From Phlebotomus papatasi (Eukaryota > Arthropoda > Insecta > Diptera > Psychodidae): a stretch of DNA of 64,000 nucleotides. The stretch spans positions 20,770,001 through 20,834,000 of the forward strand of contig NC_077222.1 of the NCBI RefSeq assembly GCF_024763615.1. Direction: 5' to 3'. The translations under genes were made by a program, and so were the position numbers. Below are positions 1-12,199 of the stretch, in pieces (the stretch's first letter is position 1; every line of letters starts with the position of its first letter). The notes beneath the pieces were generated by a model. The model searched no databases. It worked only from the letters and a program-made list of their open reading frames with translations, and was not told the origin of the DNA.

Positions 1-1275
1 AAGTCCATTAAATTGGCTGTGTTATGCTTATCATATAAAATTCTAATCTAAAGTGGAATTCAGCGTGAAAATTGCCAGAAATTTTAATGTTCAATGGCTT
101 GAGTTTGGTTCTAAATCACATATTGATTACATTTTCAATTATTGTGGGAATTTTGAAAATTTGCTTCCATCAGCAGGTGTTCCAGTGATGTGGAATTTAC
201 TGTAAATTCCAAACCATGCGGTGCTCCCCTTGAAGATTGCTACCTAACCAAATTTCCCGAAAACTTCCGTTCTATGCATATGGTTTTAAGAGGTTGGGTT
301 GGGCTTGCCTAGGCGAAACCAACTTGATCCTATGCTCATGTGGCACTTTAATTCAAAATGGATCACATTTAATTAACTCATCGTGGTATTTTCGTGGAAA
401 ATTCCCTGTAAGAAGGATGTACATCACCTGACAAATGGCACCTTTTGTCGAACGTCACCACGAAATGACTTTCATGCGCTTCACAAGTCTTTGGGGTGTA
501 ATAAAAAGGGCTTAATTTCCATTTTATTGTAAATGGGTGTGGGGAGCGAGATGAATGCAAAATTTTCCGTGTTAGATATTTAGCATGTGTGTGTGCTGTT
601 AATGGGTTAGGCGTACATTTTGGAAAATCCAACGGTGAATCCTCCTTTTCGCTGTTTCACACACACAGGAGGGTGAATCATTTAATTCCACTGTCTATTT
701 CATCCATTTTCCCGAGCCTCCCGAAATGTACAAAATCTCACTGTTTTGGGGATTGTATCTAAAATCGCTCTGAGCCCCTTCTTAATGATATGATATTCAT
801 CACCCTCTCCAGAGGAGTGGGGGGGGGGTGACTTTGGCTCGAAGGATGGGTGAATTGAGATTGAGATGCATGCAACATTACAATGGGATCATTTTGAAAG
901 TTTTGTGAGTTTATAGATGTAGACAACTTTGAAGGACTTATTTGTTTTTTTTTTTAATGTTGGTTCAAAATTAAAGTCAGGGTAAGCATCAGCTAAATTT
1001 GTACACGAATTTTTTTATTTTGTAAATTAAGCTAAATTTGTACACGCTATTTTCAAATGAAGAAGGATATATTGATAGTTTTCAACAACTTTTAATAAAG
1101 AGTGAACCCGGTGAACCTAATTAATATACAAGTTTTGCTTTTTTTGTGCATTTAATCTTTAATTATAATACTGAATATTCAGTTAATCTATTTTAATCAA
1201 CACATTATAACAATGCACTATAAGTAATAGAGATAAAATGTTTATATTTTGTATCCTTAAATATTTATTGATGAT
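1..1275. other. No recognisable feature
   Basis: AT-rich sequence without repeat structure apart from short runs of T and G. Two small opposite-strand frames (64 and 84 codons) overlap and lack coding character. Confidence 0.6.
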
Positions 1276-1277
1276 TA

Positions 1278-1448
1278 GGGGAAAGTGGGCTGCTTTTGAA
1301 TGCGGCAGCCTTTGAATGTTTCAATTTTTCTATTAAGTTTCTTTTTTCTATTAAGTTCGATTAAGAAAATAGATTTTTAGCTTTGGGAAATAAGAGAAAA
1401 ATTGAAACATTCAAAGGCTGCCGCATTCAGAGATAGGCTACTTTCCCC
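1278..1448. mobile_element. 171-bp palindromic MITE, TA-flanked
   Basis: Ends GGGGAAAGTGGGCTGC and the complement of GGGGAAAGTAGCCT. Arms share TGAATGCGGCAGCCTTTGAA and TGTTTCAATTTTTCT, so nearly the whole element folds on itself. TA at 1276-1277 and 1449-1450. No other copy in the window. Confidence 0.85.
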
Positions 1449-1781
1449 TATTATGAAATGAATATTTAATTTTTTTATAATAAACCATTACAATTTACAA
1501 ACACAAATTCCCTTTATTTAAATTTAAATAGTGTAAGCATCTAGGAAAAGTATTTATCGCCCATAAAAAACAATAAAAAAAAAGAATGAAGGGAAATATT
1601 ATCACAATCGGACACAATGTCAAACTTTCCATGCGAATGTTGATACTCAAACTCTGCAACACTTTCAGCAAAGTAAGCAAAATGTAACGAGATGTATTTG
1701 TCTCTACCATTGTCCGGTTGGTTTGCTTACGTCTATGGACTATAAATTTTAAGATGAATTTCGGTCAATAGGTTGATTTAA

Positions 1782-1883
1782 TGATAATTGAAACACGGAA
1801 ATGACCTTTGGTTTCTTCTCCTTCGTCGGTTTGAGAAAGTAAAGGAGAAGAAACCAAAGGTCATTTCCGTGTTTCAATTATCA
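1782..1883. repeat. Perfect 42-bp inverted repeat with 18-nt loop
   Basis: Arms 1782-1823 and 1842-1883 are exact complements; loop is 1824-1841. Arms begin TGATAATTGAAACACGG and carry CCTTTGGTTTCTTCTCC. No TIR motif or target duplication is evident. It could be a tiny MITE or a small-RNA hairpin; perfect arms imply youth or selection. Confidence 0.8.
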
Positions 1884-2149
1884 ATAAATTTTAAGCTTAA
1901 TGATTTTTAAGCTTCATTTTACCATTCTTAATCCGAATAACCTCTTAAAAAAAAGTTCAATCTCCAGGCCCGAAAAGGCCATATCCATGCAACTTATCCA
2001 ATTTTACGGTAATTTTTTTTTCGATTTTTCGCAACAGTTATACTCTGATAAAAATCGCTCGTAAAATTTTAGTAAAATCTCGTCTTCCCTTATAGAAAAG
2101 TAGCGAGATATTCTGCTAGCCTTTTCGCCATACTTAGAAAAAAATTATT

Positions 2150-2475
2150 TTGTAAAATTGTTTGTAAATGTTTTTGAATTCCTATTGGAGACTTACGAAA
2201 TGCTCATTAATCGTATAACCCACTAAAAAGTTTGTACTTTCTCACAAACATTTGTTCGTACAGCAAAAATTAGCAAAAAAACATTTGTTTGTAGATTCTT
2301 GTTTGCCTGGCAAAAATTTATAAATGAGAAAATTTTATAAACATTTTCTGTGTGCTTACGAACATCTACGAAACAGTTTTGTAAAAGAACAGAAAATGCT
2401 CGTTAAGTGATCATGTCACGAATAATGTTTGTGAAAAAGTACAAAATTTTACAAAGTTTTTAGTGTGTTATATGA
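2150..2475. repeat. Interspersed repeat with CACAAACATTTGTTCGTA motif (fullest copy)
   Basis: The left part (ACGAAATGCTCATTAATCGTATAACCCACTAAAAAG) and the right part (AGAAAATGCTCGTTAAGTGATCATGTCACGAATAATG) recur at 11820-11995 and, inverted, at 13385-13605. The halves resemble inverted copies of each other around AAAAGTTTGTACTTT. No TA-GGG terminus. A decayed MITE family is likely. Confidence 0.6.
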
Positions 2476-2615
2476 TTTACTTTAGAGTAGATTTATATGA
2501 TTTATTTAGAGTAGATCAATAATTGTGAGATTTGGTTTGATCAACACTATAGGAACACTTTCATTAAAATTAAAGAATGTTTTCTATAAATCGAATAAGT
2601 TTAAATAAAGCCATA

Positions 2616-3568
2616 GGGGAGACTGGGGCACATGTAACCATTTTCGATAGATGCGAATTTGAGGTGATTTTCCAAGGACACCGTGATTTTTTGGAAAATA
2701 TTTCTTAGCTCATGTTTTACCCTTGGGTATAGGCAATTCGTCGAAGGTAATGCGGATGCTGGAAAACAATTGAGTTTTCCATAAAAATAAAATTTGTGTT
2801 CCTGTGCATTTTTCTCTTTTCACAAAATACCTGGGGTAGAAGTAACCACTTTCTGGGGAGGATGTAAACACCTTTTTTCCCACTCTTGAAATTAACTTTG
2901 CACCACTCTCGATTATTTAAATTACTTAAGAGATATATAAAAACGGTATATTTTTCAAAAAATCATGACACTTTTTACAAAGAATAATTAAAATAGCAAA
3001 AAAACTAAAAGCATGCATATCAAAGACATTTTTCAATGGATTTTCCCCATATTTTGACATCATGTGACTTTTTATTGAACACAGCGCCACCAATTTTTTT
3101 CGTAATCTATGAATTATAGATATTTCGCATGAAGGTCAATTTCCCGCTCTTTTACCTACTCATTTTGTGAAATTGAAATTGCCTGGTTACATCTACCCCA
3201 AATGCTGTTTTCTGACCAATTATTAATTCTTTTGAAATAATGAGAATCTCAATTTGTCTAGTAAATCCATAAATATAATCCTAAAAGATGAAGGAAAGAA
3301 CTGGTATTGCTACATTTCGATTATTTTACACAGTTTTTAATTTCCAGGTGGAAATCCAAATGACCAAAATAATTGAAATATCAACATTTTCGGGAAAAAT
3401 GATTTTTATTTTTAAAGTATTAGGATTTTATTGACCAATTCTTCTGTGGACATACATCCCCATGGTATCTATGAATGCTTATGGGTTTTATCCTCTGGAG
3501 TCTTAAAATAAATGAAAAAAATCACAGTGTTTACAACTACCCCAGATTACTACTGCCCCAGTTCCCCC
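2616..3568 (+). mobile_element. 953-bp TA-flanked nonautonomous DNA transposon (copy 1)
   Basis: Inverted ends GGGGAGACTGGGGCA and TGCCCCAGTTCCCCC, bounded by TA on each side. A second copy of identical length, 46577-47529, runs in the same orientation with only scattered differences. No coding frame. The recurring phrases GTAACCA...TTACATCTACCCC...TTTACAACTACCCCAG show internal inverted subterminal repeats. Short, conserved and without a transposase, it must have moved with a helper. Confidence 0.88.
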
Positions 3569-3570
3569 TA

Positions 3571-3798
3571 CTTGGAAACCATACATGAAAGTTTTCCATT
3601 TTTTTGGCCGAACTGAATTTCACTTTTGACGTATTCTGTGTAAAATAGATACCTCTAGCTTCCAAAACAACCCTTATTCTACGATTCTAATAATTTGAAG
3701 ATTTCTACTTCAGAATTATATCAACAAATTGGGAAAAAAACAAAAGTTAAAAAATATATCAGCTTTGCAAAGTGATTCTATTATTTTGGCCGCCACTG
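3571..3798. repeat. Possible Tc1/mariner 3'-end remnant
   Basis: The tract ends CTATTATTTTGGCCGCCACTG before TATA; its complement CAGTGGCGGCCAAAATAATA has the form of a Tc1/mariner terminal repeat. The matching left end was not found, probably lost at the 953-bp MITE that ends at 3568. Weak call. Confidence 0.35.
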
Positions 3799-3799
3799 T

Positions 3800-6090
3800 A
3801 TATATTTTGCAGCGCTGTTTGTTGAGAAATTCTCATAAAAACCAGATTTTGAGAAAATCTTTACAAGAATCTTATTAATTAATCTTGGAAGATTTGGTTT
3901 TAACAAGATATCTTGTCTTTTTTGCCAGTTTTACAGAATTTTTTTTTTCAGAGACTCATTATCTGCAAACCGTTAAAAAAAATAATAAATCAAATAATAA
4001 ATAATAATTGAATCGATATTTGTGAAATATCGATTCAAATATATTCCCAAATAGCAAAATGAAGTTAGCACAACATTATTTTAAGCGTGTGGACATAGTA
4101 ATTATTTGGGCATCCGCATGTTATACTTTCGAAGTGCGGTCTAATCTTGTCGTTACTGCAATACAATTATGTTAAGTGTCACTTTTCCTGGTGAAAATAA
4201 CGCAATATCGAGAATGTGTGACTGGAGCTAGGTCTACCCCAAGTAATTTCAATGACATAATATGAATAACATTTCTATCACCTTATTTGTACACTAAAAA
4301 AAATATTCCCAGGATGTAATGCAAGAATTTTAATGATTTGAGATATTTTGAAGTACTAAACAACGTAAAATAATTTATTGGAAAGTTCACTAATGATTAA
4401 TTAAGTGGTTGCTTATACTTTCTTTAAGGAGAGCGTTGCCCACTTCCCGGGATAATTAACTCATCATACAACAGTTATATTAAAATATTCGGATATCAAT
4501 ACTCGGGTAAAATACAGACACAGCAAGCATACCGTCTTAAGCTGCTTTACTTCCCCTATAGATATTGATTTTAGAAATCAATGGTATTTTAAGAAAAATT
4601 ATTATTAACATATTTAAAATTATAAAATAATCATTCAACTTATATTAACACCCAGTTAATGATAAGGCCTAAAAAGTTGAAAACGCCTGTTAAATTGGGT
4701 TTAAATTGATGCACTGTGTATATAGCATTCAACATTTAACATATATGACACAATCCATCTCTGACTTTTGCTTCCCCCAAAAAAGCCATGAAAAGCAGGA
4801 AAAGAAGTTGGGTTTTTGGGGTGAGAGATCCCGATCATGGAGCTGAATATTTATTCAGTAGTGTGCTGCTTTTCTTTCATGCCACAAAGGAAATCACTCA
4901 CATTCTTACCCAAACCAATTCTAAAACCCGTAAAGCATCATGTGAAAGTGAATAAAGAGGCGTCGATGTGTCTCCAGCTGAGGGAGAAAAAGGTGAATTT
5001 GCATTTCACCTGTACAAGAAACACCAATCACCGTCCTATCAAATTCAATACAATTCATTCATGTCGAAAAAATAATTCTTGCTATTTTTTACTTTTTGAC
5101 ATGAAAGGCAAACAAAGGCTTGGACGGGGGAGCTTGTAGCATATGGGGAAGGAAAATGGATTGTGAGAGAGAATGGCAATAATGACATAAATATGGAGCT
5201 TTCCCACTTCGCGATATTTTTTCAGGAAAAAACTTTCTCCACATCCCCATGGTGGGGGGTGGTTGCTGATGAGAAGGGTGACAGTGCTGTGTTACCCTTG
5301 GGGATGGGTGGAAAAGTGAGGCACTTTTCGTGGAAGGGGCCAATAAAGTCTGCGCATCCTTGAACATGGGTTGAGGGTATTCGAGATCAAAGAGAAAAGT
5401 GTTGAGTGTATACATATATGTGTTTAGGGAAATGCGGTGTGAAAAATAGCTTCAGAGTTTCTCGAAAAGCTTCCCTGTTTCCATGACAATCCTCTCTGTA
5501 GCAGTACCACAGAATCTCTTTCTGGCTACAGACTCAGTTACCACCAGACCTATGCCAAAAACCTCATACTATTGGTCATTTGAGGGATCCAAAGGGGCCT
5601 CTTTTGCATATTTCCTCCCTGTTCATATTTATTTTCATGCCATACGTGTTATTATTTCCCAAATAGTCCCTGAACAATGTGGAAATTGATGTTGGTGACT
5701 TCACATATGTCTTTTCGATACTATATAAGAGGTGTTACTTTGAGAATTGGTGTCCAAGAAGGGACTACACCATATATTTGTTCATTGGCAATTTCAGCAA
5801 GAGACAAAGGTTCATCCTATACCCTCAGAATTTAATTTACAAGGATTTACAGCAGAATTTTCTAAAACCAACCCGACGAAAAGGCAAAATATATGTCGAA
5901 ATTTTTCGTATTTGGTCAATCCGGTATTTATTGGATGATACCCTTTAAGAAAATACCCTTAAATAATTCCTAATAAGGATTTTCCAAGGTCAAATGTTTG
6001 TCAGTTTTGAACGGAGTATTTGTCAATTGTTGGGCCAAGTCTAATCGTGGTGTCACATATACTCTGAAAAAATGTTTTATCAAATTAACA
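3800..6090. other. No recognisable gene; small palindrome only
   Basis: AATCGATATTTGTGAAATATCGATT at about 4011-4035 is a short hairpin. 4430-4560 has CCCACTTCCCGGGA and CTTTACTTCCCCTA, possibly a worn TA-GGG element. Overlapping short frames at 4837-5950 occur on both strands and show no domain or splice framework. Confidence 0.5.
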
Positions 6091-6095
6091 AGACA

Positions 6096-6229
6096 AGTTT
6101 GTAAAAAGGATGTTCTTCCATACAGAATATAGAAAAGTTTTGTCAAATCGGCGGCCAACTGGATCTTGTTAAAAGTTTGTCAAAAGGGTGTTTTTCCATA
6201 TAAAATGCAAAAAAAAGTTTTGTCAAATT
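6096..6229 (+). repeat. Two tandem ~78-bp units
   Basis: AGTTTGTAAAAAGGATGTTCTTCCATACAGAATATAGAAAAG at 6096 is repeated as AGTTTGTCAAAAGGGTGTTTTTCCATATAAAATGCAAAAA at 6174; both continue to GTTTTGTCAAAT.GG. A duplication with about 15% divergence, not coding. Confidence 0.65.
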
Positions 6230-6305
6230 GGTAAATAACATCCTTTTGACAAAATTTCAACAAAATCCATTTGTTCGTTTTACAAGACATTCAGTAAGAA
6301 AAGAC

Positions 6306-6803
6306 GGAAAGAGAGGTGTATAGTATGCAAAATTTCAAACGGGAACTCACGTGTGTTAGAAAGAGTACACTCTAGTGGAGTAATACGATGAGTAAGATAT
6401 TACTGTTCATATTAAATTGTTTTCTGAATCGCATTACAGGCAATTCGAGCAATTTTCCATGTGTGCCAGCCAACTGTGAAACGCGAGAGAGAGGCAAGAT
6501 AAAACACTTGGTATCTTTTTTACATATAAGATTAATATTAAGATTAATACTTTCTGAACTGCGAGAATGCCAAAAAAAGATAGCAAGTGTTTTATCTTGC
6601 CCTTCTCTCGCGTTTCGCTCGAAAACTGACCGAATTACAGTTGGCACGCACGGAAAATTGCTCGAATTGCCTGTAATATGACTCAGAAAGCAATTAATAC
6701 GAACAGTAATATCTTACTCATCGTATTACTCCACTAGAGTGTACTCTTTCTAACACGTGTGATATTCCATTTGAAATTTGCATACTATATACCTCTCTCT
6801 CCA
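6306..6803. mobile_element. Foldback element, ~220-bp arms
   Basis: Left arm about 6306-6522 and right arm about 6576-6803 are imperfect complements: outer block AGAGAGGT.TATAGTATGCAAA; inner blocks TACACTCTAGTGGAGTAATACGATGAGTAAGATATTACTGTTC and CAAGATAAAACACTTG. The spacer phrase ACATATAAGATTAATATTAA reappears inverted just outside the right arm (about 6810-6836). No frame is preserved; the two ORFs on opposite strands here merely reflect the palindrome. Confidence 0.82.
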
Positions 6804-7616
6804 GCTATTCTTAATATTAATATTAATCTTATATGTGAAACCACGGTGAGGGTGTTCAAAAACTTATGTACCGTTCTAGAACGATTAAACTTTATTCACA
6901 TGTAATTAAATTTTCTGTTTCATAAAAACTTATTATTATATAGGTTCTCTTACTCGTTAAATTTTCATACACTCCAAAGAATTGCACAATTTAAACCAAT
7001 TAGAAAAATTTATAGGCGTAAAACAATTTTTAAAATAAAATGATAAAAGAGATAAACGGTTTTACCAAACGTAAAAGAATTGGTAATATTAGGGTTTCTA
7101 GTACATTTTCAAAAAAGGAATTGCAAATTCCTGAGACACTTTATTAAAAGTTTGTAAAATTATTTTATTACTATAAAACACATTTAAAATTTTATTTTTG
7201 AAAATATTTCATATCGAATGCAAGCAAGAAGAATCAAGATTCCCAACAAGGTTTTGAATTGTTTTCAAAAATCTGGCAGAATTTCTGAAGTGTTCGAAGC
7301 TAGAGTGTGCGAAATCTGAATGCTTTCGCCTTAAAAAGAAAATGGCTGAGAATTTCCACATACATTGTTTTTCGTAATCGTTTGTTGGATTAATACCGCT
7401 CTACTTTATTTCTGGATGTCATTGCAATTAAATAGAAATTGTGTAAATTGATTTTTCAATAACAATTCAATTAGCATTATCGGTTTATTATCAATTCATG
7501 ATCATTTGGTACCCATTGAAATACCCATTTCAGTTCGTCTTTTTCAATTTTCGCCCTTTAGCATAGAAATATAACCAGTTCTTTAATGATATTTTTCACT
7601 ACGTTTTTTTCTGTCT

Positions 7617-7870
7617 CCTTCTGGGATGGCCTCTCGACCTTTCCCCCTTCGGTTATAGATTCTATAGCCCTTTTAGACATTCTCTCGTAGGCATACGGTA
7701 CACATGACCGAGGCAGCTCATTCTTCTTGCCTGGATAAAGGCCACTATGCTAGGTACCCCTCACAGCCGCTCCAAACTCCAATTCTTGGTTCATTCTGAT
7801 TTTGAACTTCCCCGTTGCAGTATCTTTCACAACCCAAAAATTCTACGTAGGATCCGTATACAAGATGATC
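7617..7870 (-). pseudogene. Non-LTR retrotransposon reverse-transcriptase C-terminal relic
   Basis: On the minus strand two overlapping frames give KFKIRMNQELE, then after a frameshift PSIVAFIQARRMSCLGHVYR and MPTRECLKRA, then GKVERPSQK. This is the widespread C-terminal sequence of endonuclease/RT-type LINEs (YRIRMN.EL...I...IK..RLRWLGHV.RMP....K....G.R..GRP). The Trp before LGH is Cys here, and the frameshift confirms decay. RT catalytic motifs would lie farther along the minus strand but are not recognisable. The clade could be RTE-like; this is not certain. Confidence 0.75.
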
Positions 7871-8012
7871 CTTTATATTAGGTGTGATCCGTCGCTCGTC
7901 TGAGTGTTCCAGGACCTACCAGACTAAAGGAGAACAGGCTACACGTTACGCATTCACTCCCTTTCAGACCCATTCCACTAGAGACACTTGACCTTTATTT
8001 CACTCCTCAATA

Positions 8013-8229
8013 GGGGGAGGTGGGGCTACTGTGAGCTGTGGGGCTAAATTGTTGTACGATTTTCTTGTCTATTTCTAAATGAAGTTGGTCCTTGAAATTA
8101 CTATATTTAGATCCATAAATTGTTTCGTCTATCCAAATAAGATCGCGTTAAAATCCAATTTCATTTAGAAATATGCTAAAAAATCGTATAACAATGTAGC
8201 CCCACAGCTCAAAGTAACCAGCCTCCCCC
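8013..8229. mobile_element. 217-bp GGGGGAGGTGGGGCTAC MITE
   Basis: Ends GGGGGAGGTGGGGCTACTGTGAGCTGTGGGGCTA and complement (CAGCTC..AGTAACCAGCCTCCCCC), with inner complement TAAATGAAGTTGG / CCAATTTCATTTA. TA at 8011-8012 and 8230-8231. Confidence 0.88.
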
Positions 8230-8231
8230 TA

Positions 8232-9775
8232 ATTTATTTAAGCACTCTTTAAAATTACAATACGATATTTGAATTTTGAATTACCCATTTTTCATAAAAT
8301 TTTATGTATTATTTTTATAAATTCTTTTATTGTTAATATTTAGGTTTCAATTAAGCTATGTAGAATAAAATCTTAAAATTTTCCAAGTACAATGAAATGT
8401 GGGTTCTTGGTAGCTTAGGAAAATCATCCTCTTTTCTTATAAAACCTCAAATGATGTGTGAAAATTCGTTTAGTGGAAACTTCTTGATTTCTCAATGACT
8501 CGTGAAGAAGTCTGTAATTTTACATGATGGATTATTCAATGGGTGGCTTTTCTGCAATCTCCTCTTCCAGTTACGTTGAACTTGAAGCTTGTGAACTGAG
8601 AGAGAAAATAATTTATTGGGCTTTCCATTTATGCTCAATTAATTTGGAATGAAAATTGTGCAAGTAGACAAGCCTAAAAGCACCCTTAAATTCCATTTCT
8701 AATTTATTTTCCAAACTCTCCCTGTCCCAGACTATCTTGACGACTTTTTTCCTAAAATTTTTTAATTAAAAATGTATCTTCATTGTGGAGACGGGGATGT
8801 TGTCTTTTTTTTCTTCATTGTCTTCTAAAACATTTATGGTATTCATATTTGCATATTTATGAATTTATTTATCGCAATATTCACTTCATCACGTCCTTAA
8901 TAGTTGAAGATAAAGCAACATCCTGAGCTAATATATCTCAACTTGGGTTAGAGGAAGTGAACAAAAAGAGCAATGCTTTTGTCTATTTTTTTTCTTCATC
9001 TCATTCCCCGTGAATTCCTTATCATCCTTCCTCATCCCCTGGATATTCGTGAAGAGGGTGCGAAAAACCGTTGGTGGAAAAACACAGTGTAATGATTTTC
9101 ATTGTTTCTACCGCATCCCTTCTGTGACAAGAAAAATCTTCAGGCTTTGTCTCTCAATTTCCCTACTCCTGGTGCTGCCCTTAACTTTTAACGCGATGTT
9201 AGTGATAAAGTCAATGAATGGAAAATTCTTGAAATAATCTGGGGGGTGGGCAGAAATGCGAGCTGTTGAATGGTGAATGTCATGTGGGAAGAAAAAACCC
9301 AATAATTTACCACCATTCAGCACTCAATAAGGGGTAGTTGGAGGAAAGAGCACATCATCGTGATATAAACTTGAAAATTCAATGTGAGATTCTCGCATGA
9401 GATTTTCCTACACGATTTCGGAAGTATGGGAGTGGCCGGGGATGTATGCAACCACACACGAAAAGACCATTCTCGCCACATGAGATGATAGTCAGGATGG
9501 GGTAGCATGGTGAGTGGCGCCAAATTTTAATTGAATTTCTTAAATTGAGTTATACTTTGAGATGTGGAAATTGGTCAGGCGACAAGTTGAGATACATACC
9601 AATTGTGAAATAGAACTTTTCCAAACCGCAATTTTGTTCCTTATTCTCATCCCATATTTGGCCAACACTGAGATACTTTGAGATCCTATAGAGATAGTAA
9701 ATTCCGTTAAATCAACACTGCATCTGAGAATCGAAATTGTCTGTTTCACTAACAGTTTTCGTTCAAATCAAAACT
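8232..9775. other. No recognisable feature
   Basis: Non-repetitive AT-rich DNA. Short frames at 9010-9750 lie on both strands and none carries a recognisable motif. Confidence 0.5.
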
Positions 9776-9779
9776 AATA

Positions 9780-10123
9780 CAGTAGAGCCCCGCTATAGTC
9801 CATATTTGGTTCCAGATTTGACACTTGGGTCGCACTATAGTCCATGTCATTTTTTAAAATTATCAACGACTTTTAGTATTGAAATTGATCGACGGCTTCC
9901 ACTTTTTCTGCGATTGTGGTACTTGTCCTCGCTCTCTTCATTATGGATCACAATTGTTACATCTACTCAATAAAGTTTTCCAAAAATATTAAAATAATTA
10001 TAATAATTACAACATTGCATGTCGCGTACTAAAAAACATAACCTAATTTAAAATCAGTGTTTTGAAACCAACGGTCGATAAATTGTGGACTATAGAGTGA
10101 TGACCTATAGCGGGGCTCTACTG
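9780..10123. mobile_element. Tigger/pogo-type MITE
   Basis: Ends CAGTAGAGCCCCGCTATAG and CTATAGCGGGGCTCTACTG are exact complements, with TA on each side (9778-9779, 10124-10125). The inner repeat CACTATAGTCCA / TGGACTATAGAGTG extends the arms. The CAGTAGAG terminus is characteristic of Tigger-like elements of the pogo group. No transposase. Confidence 0.88.
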
Positions 10124-10904
10124 TATTTTCAGATAAATGCTTAAATGGCTCAAATGAAGGGGTAATGTATTTCTTTTGGCTAAATTTTAACTGGTAGTCT
10201 TTTGGGTAAATTACTCACAGAGGTTTCTGGGGAACAACTTACGCCAAATTCATTAAAGGAATATGGGAAAAATATGAAGTGTTCGAAGCCAGACTGTGTG
10301 CGAAGCCTGAAAGCCTTTCCCTGCTATATTTTTGGTTATTCCTAAATAAATTATAATATTGGAATAATGGAGGGTTCGGAAGTTAAGCACTTTACTAGTC
10401 CCACCTATTACTAGTTTAGAAACATTTTTTTTACATTTAAAATCTATTACAACATTATATAGGACATTTTTTAAATATTTAAAACGCAGTTAAAACGGTT
10501 TTAAGTGTTGTGGAAAGGATTTAATTCTTGTTTTTAATTTTTTTAATTTAATTTTACTTTTTCTAACTGTATTATTTTTAATTGGAAAAACTTGAAAATT
10601 TTCTTATTATAAATTAAAAAGTATTTAGCTTTAACATATCAATGTCGCTTTATTCTAAAAAGTCACATAGTTTATCAGTGTTTTTCAAAATAATTTTCTT
10701 ATTGTTCAATCTTAGTTAAATATTTTCTCTGAAGATATGGGTATTTTTCGGGTTATATATATTTTTGAAGAAAAAAAAAACCTGTTTGTCTGTTCTAATT
10801 CTTTGTGTTGTTCATCACGTTCATCAACATTTTCTCTTTGGATAATTTATTAATAATTTGTTTCTCATGATTTCAAGAGCTTTAGCTCAAAAGCAGTATA
10901 CAAA

Positions 10905-10970
10905 GTAAAATAAATAAATTTATTTATAAATAAATAAATATAAATAAGTAAGTAAATACATAAATCTCGT
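10905..10970 (+). repeat. (AAAT)n simple repeat
   Basis: AATAAATAAATTTATTTATAAATAAATAAATATAAATAAGTAAGTAAATA: impure tetranucleotide array in intergenic or intronic DNA. Confidence 0.8.
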
Positions 10971-10989
10971 CCGTCAAAGTGAACGAAAA

Positions 10990-11825
10990 TCTAAAGGTGA
11001 ATTTGATGGCAATTTTGGAAAACTTGCTTCTAATTTTGAACACTTTGCTTGTAATTTTGGACAGATAATCCACCTCAATAGATACTCATTGTTCTTCATT
11101 TCGTTAACCATACATTTTACGTTCTATTCTTGTTTATGATAAGGAACGGTAGAACATTCCAAGGACTCCGGAAACTTTCAATATACTTCTTTAAAGAGAG
11201 TTGACTTCAGCAATTCAAGTACGCGCGGATTCACGAATTCCTTTACCTTTTTGGGAGTCTTTTAAAGCTTTTGCACTGTATTTCGTTCGTAGAAATGACG
11301 ATCCTTTGTTTCTTTAGGAACTGTAACAATCTAGTCATTTCAAATACAAAAATTTACAAAATTCGAGAAAAAAAGAAATCTGTTCAAAATTTCATCTCTT
11401 TACTGGTGAATCTTTGACAAAATTGTCCATTTTTCAGGAAAAATATAATTCACAAAATGAACCTCACTCTAAACCAAATGAACAATTCACTATTAACGTG
11501 TATTAAGACAATATTTAATGTGTGTTTAATAAATTGAGGAAAACTTGTTAATATTTTACCACAGCTAAATAAGACTGATGTAAACAAAAAGGGTCTGACA
11601 TATTTCTCGTAAAAAACTGCTCACATTGAAGTTTTAACAAGGGTATTTTAATTGAAATCATATTTGAAATGTATCAAATTTCGCGCTAATATCTTCTAAA
11701 AAGAATAAGTATTTAGATAGGATACATTATTCAATAAGTATTAAAAGAAAATGTTATAATTTTAATGAATTTGATTGTGGTGTCCAAAATTACCCTCAAA
11801 CTGTCCAAAATTATGACCACATCCC
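10990..11825. repeat. TGTAATTTTGGACA repeat (copy 2, decayed)
   Basis: Starts with CAATTTTGGAAAACTTGC....TTGTAATTTTGGACAGATAATCCACC and closes with GTCCAAAATTACCCTCAAACTGTCCAAAATTATG (about 11781-11815). Shared motifs with 39390-39790; the middle is unrelated. Confidence 0.45.
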
Positions 11826-11995
11826 CTATGTAAATTCCTGCTGGGAATTTATAAAATGCTCGTAAATCAGATAACCCATTAAAAGGTTCGTAAAAGTTTG
11901 TACTTTTTTCGCAATCATTCCTCGTAATATGATCACTTGGCGAACATTTTTTCTTCTTTTACAAACATTTGTTCGTAAATACATGAAAATGTTCG
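11820..11995. repeat. Partial copy of the CACAAACATTTGTTCGTA repeat
   Basis: Contains AAATGCTCGTAAATCAGATAACCCATTAAAAG and ATGATCACTTGGCGAAC, matching blocks at 2195-2235 and 2400-2420. It abuts the GTCGGTTGCG hairpin at 12040. Confidence 0.5.
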
Positions 11996-12039
11996 TAAAT
12001 ACATGAAAACGAATGCTAAAGGTCCCACACCAGAATATC

Positions 12040-12160
12040 GTCGGTTGCGTCTACCTCTGTCGTATCTGCATTTGGTGCAAGCTACAATACATACGTCCCC
12101 TCTTGCGTGAAATGCTGACACAAAAGAAATGCAGATACGACAGAGGTAGACGCAACCGAC
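12040..12160. mobile_element. Hairpin MITE with 34-bp exact arms (GTCGGTTGCGTCTACC family, copy 1)
   Basis: Arms 12040-12073 and 12127-12160 are exact complements around a 53-nt centre containing GCAAGCTACAATACAT and TGCGTGAAATGCTGACACAAA. A second copy is at 40227-40361. No clear target duplication; ATATCGT precedes both copies and may be part of the element. Confidence 0.8.
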
Positions 12161-12199
12161 AACATGCTGAAGCACCCTTCATCGCTAGCTTTCTGCACT

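Noticed and set aside
6372..6681. Overlapping 91- and 97-codon frames
   Set aside because: They lie in the foldback element and mirror one another through the inverted repeat.
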